A DNA stretch of 11,593 nt from Oscillospiraceae bacterium. GTDB lineage: Bacteria > Bacillota > Clostridia > Oscillospirales > Ruminococcaceae. Of this stretch, positions 7,240-11,593 are shown piece after piece (the first letter of the stretch is position 1; each line of letters starts with the position of its first letter). The translations under genes were made by a program, and so were the position numbers. The DNA lies in the NCBI GenBank assembly GCA_016303235.1, contig JAEDMB010000057.1, forward strand, positions 1-11,593. Direction: 5' to 3'. The notes beneath the pieces were generated by a model that made no database searches, had not been told where the DNA came from, and worked only from the letters and a program-made list of their open reading frames with translations.

Positions 7240-8523
7240 TTATTCAAGGGTTTCTATAATGTTTGCGATATACTGCTGAATCATAAGGGCATCGCTTGCA
7301 TTTAAGCCGTTTCCGGAATTCTGAACATCACCGTTTTTTATTCCGACAGGCTGGAGAAAATTATTTTCTGAATCTGAAACATATCCTGATACAGCAACAA
7401 CATCGGCAATATCAATTTTTCCGTCAATATTTGCATCACCGGCAAGAACGTTTGACTTGCCTATTTCAAAATCAGATTCAACGATAGTAGCCTTATATCC
7501 TTTTTCGTCCTCGGCATCTATTAAATATGTATACTTTCCTGTATTTAGTTTATTAAAAACCATGCTGTAATCAATATCCGGGAAAACGTTGAAAGAAGTA
7601 CTGTCCGGACTGAAAGTTGAATGCTGAAGTACAGTATTATCAGATTTGCTGATTATTTTTGAATTAATGGTTTTGAGTTTATATTTTGAAGTAATATTTC
7701 CTCTTAAATTAAAATATGTGCCTTGTCTTAAAACTCCGGAAGGAACTACCGCTCCTGAAATTTTTATATCAGAATCAGAATCATCAGTTTTTTTGACTTC
7801 AAAATTTAATTTTTCAAGAGTAGCATTATATCCGTTGTAATCTTCTGCAACAAGCTTGTATGTATATGTTCCTTCATCAAGTTCTGCTACATCGAATATA
7901 TCGTTTCCGGAAAAAGTATAGTTTTTATTGTTTACAGAATATTTTGCAGTTCTCCATATTTCGGAATCATCAGAATTATATATGTATGCACATACTTTAT
8001 ATAAAGGCTGAACAGATACTATACTGCAGTTTATTTTAAATGATTTTCCGTACTGCATAACTTCTGACGGAAAGGAAGTGTTTTCAGTTTTTATTTCGCT
8101 TTCCGTATCAGGTTCGCCTACCTGAAATTCAGAATATACAAGTCTTACATAATTATTCTGATTGTCAGTAGCTACTACCTGATAGCAATAAAGACCTTCC
8201 GGCAGAATTCCGAAGTGAATATCAGAATCGATAGTTTTAATATCAAATTTAGTGTCATTAACTTCACTTATAATTTCCTGACTGGCAACGCCGTTACGGT
8301 AATATATTCCTGCAACTACTTTTTTAATTGGTTCTTCTGAAGTTATAGTGCCTTTAAGCACGAAAAACTGACCGGTTTCAAGTTTTCCCTCCGGTTTGGT
8401 GTAGTCTGTAATTTTTATATCCGGAACATTTTCTCCCTCCGCATAAGCCTTGAAAGGCACAATCGAAATCAGCATAACAAGCATAACAGCAAGGCTTGTC
8501 AGACGTGATAAAGTTTTATTCAT
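7240..8523 (-). CDS. Secreted dockerin protein with three Ig-like modules
   Basis: The 427-residue product starts with a signal peptide (residues 1-28, cleavage after AYA). Three related modules follow, at about 34-137, 143-244 and 252-356. Each shows P-x-G-x-L-x-x-G-x-x-F near its start, a G-x-I-x-S strand, and an ending like G-x-Y-T-Y-x-x-x-A-E-D-x-x-G-Y. These look like bacterial Ig-like modules of the kind found in Firmicutes cell-wall proteins. I do not recognise a named family and see no catalytic domain. Residues 361-424 are a dockerin: the first calcium loop is DANIDGKIDIAD and the second, DVQNSGNGLNASD, is one residue longer than usual. Dockerins bind cohesins on scaffoldins. The protein may be an accessory or binding component of a cellulosome-like complex. 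It has its own promoter and terminator, and GGAGGG (8535-8530) precedes the ATG. Confidence 0.85.
   Translation of the reverse strand: MNKTLSRLTSLAVMLVMLISIVPFKAYAEGENVPDIKITDYTKPEGKLETGQFFVLKGTITSEEPIKKVVAGIYYRNGVASQEIISEVNDTKFDIKTIDSDIHFGILPEGLYCYQVVATDNQNNYVRLVYSEFQVGEPDTESEIKTENTSFPSEVMQYGKSFKINCSIVSVQPLYKVCAYIYNSDDSEIWRTAKYSVNNKNYTFSGNDIFDVAELDEGTYTYKLVAEDYNGYNATLEKLNFEVKKTDDSDSDIKISGAVVPSGVLRQGTYFNLRGNITSKYKLKTINSKIISKSDNTVLQHSTFSPDSTSFNVFPDIDYSMVFNKLNTGKYTYLIDAEDEKGYKATIVESDFEIGKSNVLAGDANIDGKIDIADVVAVSGYVSDSENNFLQPVGIKNGDVQNSGNGLNASDALMIQQYIANIIETLE
7252..7770 (-). repeat. Paralogous Ig-like module plus dockerin, copy 1
   Basis: Residues 252-424 of the triple-module protein align along their whole length with residues 30-201 of the C39 peptidase protein (10034-10549). 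Shared landmarks are SDSxIxISG, FNLRGNIxSxYxL, PDIDYxMxFNxL, GDANIDGKID, SDSENN or ADSENN, and the extended second dockerin loop. Module and dockerin therefore moved or duplicated as one block. Confidence 0.85.
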
Positions 8524-8557
8524 TTTTTTCCCTCCATGAATATTTGTTATAATTATA

Positions 8558-8586
8558 CTTATACCACTTTCAAATTATAAAATCAA
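8558..8586 (-). promoter_or_regulatory. Promoter of the triple-module dockerin gene
   Basis: TTGATT (8586-8581) lies 17 nt from TATAAG (8563-8558), which is preceded by TGG (extended -10). Transcription would begin about 30 nt before the start codon. A TATAAT at 8557-8552 overlaps but has no well-spaced -35 box. Confidence 0.65.
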
Positions 8587-8666
8587 GTGATTTAAGAATA
8601 TTTGTAAATATTATCAAAAAACATCTGTTTTTTATGAAAAAATTCCAATTATTTCCATAAAATCCG

Positions 8667-8697
8667 AAAAAAATAGCAGACGGCAGAGACCGTCTGC
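8667..8697 (-). terminator. Intrinsic terminator of the dockerin / C39 peptidase unit
   Basis: On the minus strand GCAGACGG and CCGTCTGC form a perfect 8-bp GC-rich stem with a 6-nt loop (8697-8676), followed by TATTTTTTT. It begins 13 nt after the stop codon of the peptidase gene and separates it from the next promoter at 8586. Confidence 0.93.
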
Positions 8698-8710
8698 AGA
8701 TTTTCTGTAA

Positions 8711-10636
8711 TTATGAGATTATAACAGCCTGATTTCCGAGCCATCTGTATGCACTTTCAAATTCCGGAATTGTATATTCTGTAAGTGCATCACCCTCAAG
8801 GACATCGGCAAGAATTACAGTACCTTTTACTTTATTGTATCCGACAAGCACACAGCAGTGTTCATTTCTTTTCCATGTAAAGCTGTATGTACCTATTCCG
8901 GGTTCTGTATAATATGTACCTCTTTGCAGAGTCCATGTGGCACCGTAGGTTCTTGAAGATGTGCAGTACATGGTAGTCCATACAAGAACGGGATTTCCCT
9001 TGTCAATCTGTTCATAAAGACCGTTCATGTCCGTTCCTGTAATATCCTTGACACTGTAATTGCTTATATCATATGCGGAAAGGTAATTATTTGCAGTTCT
9101 TACCATTGCATTTGCATAAGCACCGTATGAACTGCTTGAATCCGGAGAGCCTATAAAAGCATAATTCGGGTCTGTTGAACCGATACTGCCCTTTGGCATA
9201 AATCTGTTGGCAAGGCTGTTTTTTCCGCAGTTATCGAATCCAAGATAATTCATAAGTGTTGAAAGTGATGTGACTTCACAGCCTGTCGGCAGGGGAGAAC
9301 CTCCAACATAGGAATTCTGAGGAATATTTGCAACAGAAAGAACTTTTGTTGATGAATTTCCGTACGGAGAAACATAATCTGCTTTTATATAGCCTTTGCC
9401 GTCAAGGAATTTTACTTCAAGCCATTCGCCTTTGAATCCCGTAACGCTTAAAATCTGACCGCTTTGTGCCGTTCCGAGACTTGAAGAAAAGCTTGCATCA
9501 TTATATATATCATGTGTTGCATCAAGGCTTACTGTTCCGGAAATATTTCCGAGAGAGGCTCTGTAACTGCTTACATTATATTTCTGACATATATTTTTAA
9601 ATTCCGCCGACTTTGCAACTTCAAGGAAAAGAGTAAATCTGCTTTTTCCTGATTCAAGCTGTGAAACACGTTCCGATATTTCAGATTCGGAGGGTTCACG
9701 CTTGAGCATACTATTATAAAGGCAGTAAACATAATCTGAATTTTTTCCTCTGCCGTCACTGAATTTATAATTTATAAGATTAAGCATAAGTTCCTCAAGG
9801 GAATATTCTCCGGAAATTATATCATTAGTCATGCTGTCAATATCTTCCTGAGATGCAATTGTATCACAGCATTTATAATATGAGTCTGCTATAAATTCCG
9901 GAAGTCCGAGAGTTACAGGGGAGGTTTCAGATGATACAGATGTTTCTGTCTGCTTTGTAGTAGTAGTAGTAGTAGTTGTTGTTGTTGTTGTTGTTGTTGT
10001 ATCAGCAGGATTCTGATTTTCAAGATTTCCGATAATTCCGGCAAGATACTGCTGAATTGCAAGTGCATCTCCTGCCGTCAGCCCGTCACCGTCTCCCTGA
10101 ACATCAGCGTTGATAATTCCCATATAGTCAAGGAGATTATTTTCAGAATCTGCAACATATGAGGCTATTGCAACGACATCGGCAACATCAATTTTTCCGT
10201 CAATATTTGCATCGCCTGCAATTTTTTCTATATTTCCTATCTGAAAATCAGATTTTATTAGATTTACTTTGTATCCGTTTATATCTTCTGCATTAAGAAT
10301 ATATGTATAGCTTCCTCTCTGAAGTGCATTGAATATCATCGCATAATCTATATCAGGATAGATATTGTATGTTGTTGTGTCAGGATTTACTGACACATAC
10401 TGAATAGCTTTTTCAGTATTCCGGAGACGTATTTCCGCATCAACTATTCTGAGGTTATATCTTGAAGATATATTTCCTCTGAGATTGAAAATTGAACCTT
10501 CTTCAAGTATACCCGTGGGCATAGTTGACCCCGATATTGTTATTTCAGAATCACTTTCCACAGCATAGACATTCTGAAATCCGGACATGCCGGAAATCAT
10601 ACTCACTGCAAGTATTCCGGATATTATTTTCTTCAT
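8711..10636 (-). CDS. Secreted dockerin protein with C39-type cysteine peptidase domain
   Basis: The 641-residue product is a multidomain extracellular protein. In order it has a signal peptide (1-25, cleavage after VYA), one Ig-like module (30-134), and a dockerin (140-203) with loops DANIDGKIDVAD and DVQGDGDGLTAGD. Then come 15 consecutive Thr at 213-227, a DUF4214-like helical region (about 246-354), and a bacterial SH3-like domain (367-424). The C-terminal C39_2-type papain-fold domain spans about 436-641. Likely catalytic residues are Gln440 (oxyanion hole), Cys453 in PTGCEVTSLSTLMNYLGF, His593 in EHCCVLVGY and Asp611. All are present, so the domain may be active; its substrate, peptide or cell wall, is unknown. 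The dockerin near the N-terminus suggests attachment to a scaffoldin. A GGGAG site precedes the ATG, 21 nt after the preceding gene, so the two are probably co-transcribed. Confidence 0.85.
   Translation of the reverse strand: MKKIISGILAVSMISGMSGFQNVYAVESDSEITISGSTMPTGILEEGSIFNLRGNISSRYNLRIVDAEIRLRNTEKAIQYVSVNPDTTTYNIYPDIDYAMIFNALQRGSYTYILNAEDINGYKVNLIKSDFQIGNIEKIAGDANIDGKIDVADVVAIASYVADSENNLLDYMGIINADVQGDGDGLTAGDALAIQQYLAGIIGNLENQNPADTTTTTTTTTTTTTTTKQTETSVSSETSPVTLGLPEFIADSYYKCCDTIASQEDIDSMTNDIISGEYSLEELMLNLINYKFSDGRGKNSDYVYCLYNSMLKREPSESEISERVSQLESGKSRFTLFLEVAKSAEFKNICQKYNVSSYRASLGNISGTVSLDATHDIYNDASFSSSLGTAQSGQILSVTGFKGEWLEVKFLDGKGYIKADYVSPYGNSSTKVLSVANIPQNSYVGGSPLPTGCEVTSLSTLMNYLGFDNCGKNSLANRFMPKGSIGSTDPNYAFIGSPDSSSSYGAYANAMVRTANNYLSAYDISNYSVKDITGTDMNGLYEQIDKGNPVLVWTTMYCTSSRTYGATWTLQRGTYYTEPGIGTYSFTWKRNEHCCVLVGYNKVKGTVILADVLEGDALTEYTIPEFESAYRWLGNQAVIIS
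9956..10000 (-). repeat. Trinucleotide repeat encoding a 15-threonine linker
   Basis: Read on the coding strand there are eight ACA codons, then six ACT codons, then one ACA, all encoding Thr. The tract separates the dockerin from the DUF4214-like region. Thr-rich linkers are common in ruminococcal secreted proteins. Pure codon blocks of this kind can change length by slippage without breaking the frame. Confidence 0.95.
10034..10549 (-). repeat. Paralogous Ig-like module plus dockerin, copy 2
   Basis: This segment encodes residues 30-201 of the peptidase protein. It is the partner of 7252-7770 in the triple-module gene. Here the block is N-terminal and followed by other domains, whereas in the other gene it is C-terminal. 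Confidence 0.85.
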
Positions 10637-10651
10637 TTTGTTTTCTCCCTG
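10561..10651 (-). repeat. Duplicated signal-peptide/RBS segment, copy 1
   Basis: This covers the first 25 codons of the C39 peptidase gene and its ribosome binding site. Over the coding part it matches 66 of 76 nt with the segment at 11407-11482, and the RBS side is also similar. The encoded signal peptides differ only at residues 11 (Val/Leu) and 24 (Tyr/His). Confidence 0.9.
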
Positions 10652-10657
10652 ATTTTT

Positions 10658-11482
10658 TTATATATATTTGAATTTCTGAATCGTTGCATTTCCGCCTGCT
10701 GATATATAGGCATAGTATGCAAGTATAAGTGATGAATCACTTGAATCTGTTTGTTTATCTTTGTTTACATCTGCGATATCCTTATCCAGTGTTGAAACTC
10801 CGCCGGAGGAAGTGACTGCATAATCTGCAAGAATATCAGAAGCATCACTTGAATCTATTACTCCGTCACCGTTTACATCTCCGAGATTTTTCTCAATAAC
10901 AGAAAAATCCGAACAGCTAAGCGTTATTTTATTAATACCGTTCGAACCCCACATATTCATTCCGAAAACAAACCATATTTGTCCGTATTCAGTATCCCAT
11001 GTATATCCCTTTGACACATTGTAATCACTGGCACATTCAGTACCATCTCCGTACCAACTAACAAGTGTATTGTAAATACTATCATATGTCTCTGAAAGTT
11101 CAGTTTCCGAATAGGGATATTCATATTTTTCTGTTTCGGGATTATAGTATTCACCGATATGATAGCCATAACATATAAGAATGTCACTATCGCTGTGTTC
11201 AGTGCCGGATTTGTATGCATATTCAGCAAACATATGGGTTTTCATATTAATATCAAAAACATTTTCAATATTATAGTAGTTTGAATATTTATTATAATTT
11301 TCATTAATTGGAAAATGTGATTCTTCACTATGAATAACTGCTGTTTCTGAAATTTCAGATAAAATCATACCACATTCAAAACCGTTAATTATATTGTGGT
11401 TTTCAACGGCATGAACATTCTGAAATCCGGACATTCCTGAAATCATACTCAATGCGAGTATTCCTGATATTATCTTTTTCAT
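10658..11482 (-). CDS. Small secreted dockerin protein of unknown function
   Basis: The 274-residue product has a signal peptide (1-25, cleavage after VHA) almost identical to that of the following gene. A body of about 170 residues with no family I can name comes next, then a C-terminal dockerin at about 201-264. The body is rich in Tyr and acidic residues and includes LVSWYGDGTE and YTWDTEYGQIWFVFGMNMWG, probably a compact alpha/beta domain. The dockerin has loops DVNGDGVIDSSD and DVNKDKQTDSSD, with SSDAS/SSDSS at the cohesin-recognition positions. It is clearly a different dockerin type from those in the two neighbouring proteins and has no extended second loop. AAGGAG precedes the ATG. 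The gene starts 28 nt after the nadC stop with no visible terminator between, so read-through from nadC is likely. Confidence 0.8.
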   Translation of the reverse strand: MKKIISGILALSMISGMSGFQNVHAVENHNIINGFECGMILSEISETAVIHSEESHFPINENYNKYSNYYNIENVFDINMKTHMFAEYAYKSGTEHSDSDILICYGYHIGEYYNPETEKYEYPYSETELSETYDSIYNTLVSWYGDGTECASDYNVSKGYTWDTEYGQIWFVFGMNMWGSNGINKITLSCSDFSVIEKNLGDVNGDGVIDSSDASDILADYAVTSSGGVSTLDKDIADVNKDKQTDSSDSSLILAYYAYISAGGNATIQKFKYI

Positions 11483-11496
11483 TTTGTTTCTCCTTG
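11407..11496 (-). repeat. Duplicated signal-peptide/RBS segment, copy 2
   Basis: This is the partner of 10561-10651, covering the start of the small dockerin gene and its ribosome binding site. Similarity falls off just after the signal-peptide cleavage site, so the unit shared between the two genes is the export signal and not the mature protein. Confidence 0.9.
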
Positions 11497-11510
11497 AAAT
11501 TTTTGTATTT

Positions 11511-11593
11511 TTAATCTTTTTCTATTCTCATTGAAATATCAAAGCATTTTACGGAATGGGTCAACGCTCCGAGGGAGATAATATCAACACCTG
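11511..11593 (-). CDS. nadC: Quinolinate phosphoribosyltransferase, C-terminal end (partial)
   Basis: The window contains the last 26 codons and the TAA stop at 11513-11511; the rest lies beyond the right edge. The peptide GVDIISLGALTHSVK followed by CFDISMRIEKD is the conserved C-terminus of NadC. That enzyme condenses quinolinate with PRPP to nicotinate mononucleotide in de novo NAD synthesis. The G-V-D-x-I-S-x-G-A-L-T-H-S motif belongs to the phosphate-binding end of its barrel. Upstream nadA or nadB would be expected but cannot be seen. The dockerin gene follows in the same direction after 28 nt. Confidence 0.88.
   Translation of the reverse strand, partial: GVDIISLGALTHSVKCFDISMRIEKD

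Noticed and set aside
7240..8523. Scaffoldin identity for the triple-module protein
   Set aside because: The three repeated modules do not look like cohesins, and the protein ends in a dockerin, so it is more likely a dockerin-borne accessory protein.
9956..10000. CRISPR-like or satellite array
   Set aside because: It is a simple trinucleotide repeat in frame within a coding region, with no spacers.
11514..11570. Candidate promoter inside the end of nadC (TTGACC followed by TGATAT at 17 nt)
   Set aside because: The -10 box matches only 3 of 6 consensus positions, so it is not supported as a promoter for the small dockerin gene.

Overview
The window comes from a low-GC Gram-positive anaerobe of the Ruminococcus type (Oscillospiraceae). 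This rests on three dockerin-bearing secreted proteins, a threonine linker, strong AGGAGG/GAGGTG ribosome binding sites, TTGATT/TTGAAA-17-TATAAT promoters, and a Gram-positive type IV pilus operon. The exact species cannot be read from the sequence. Every gene is on the minus strand, so transcription runs from high to low coordinates.

Region A (11593 to 8667) is a read-through unit. The last 26 codons of nadC (quinolinate phosphoribosyltransferase) are followed after 28 nt by a small secreted dockerin protein of unknown body (10658-11482). After 21 nt comes a 641-residue secreted protein made of an Ig-like module, a dockerin, a poly-Thr linker, a DUF4214-like region, an SH3-like domain and a C39-type cysteine peptidase (8711-10636). 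A strong intrinsic terminator closes the unit at 8667-8697. The two dockerin genes start with nearly the same signal-peptide and RBS segment, 87% identical in DNA, although their bodies differ.

Region B (8586 to 7200) is a single-gene unit with its own promoter and terminator. It encodes a secreted protein of three divergent copies of a roughly 100-residue Ig-like module followed by a dockerin. Its last module plus dockerin is paralogous to the N-terminal part of the peptidase protein.

Region C (about 7200 to 6827) is a very AT-rich, apparently non-coding stretch with two good tandem sigma-A-type promoters, both with extended -10 elements, pointing into the pilus operon.

Region D (6826 to 1) is the type IV pilus assembly operon: pilC (inner-membrane platform), a fused pilM-pilN gene, pilO, and a very large PilX-like minor-pilin or adhesin gene of about 1014 codons. 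A further gene starts at the left edge. The first four genes would build the inner-membrane platform and alignment subcomplex. The PilX-like protein carries tandem 20-residue repeats and bactofilin-like beta regions and is the best candidate for the surface-exposed adhesive part. The ATPases (pilB, pilT) and prepilin peptidase are not in the window.

Neighbouring dockerin proteins and a pilus operon suggest a region devoted to the cell-surface and substrate-attachment apparatus. A functional link between the two halves is inference from proximity only.
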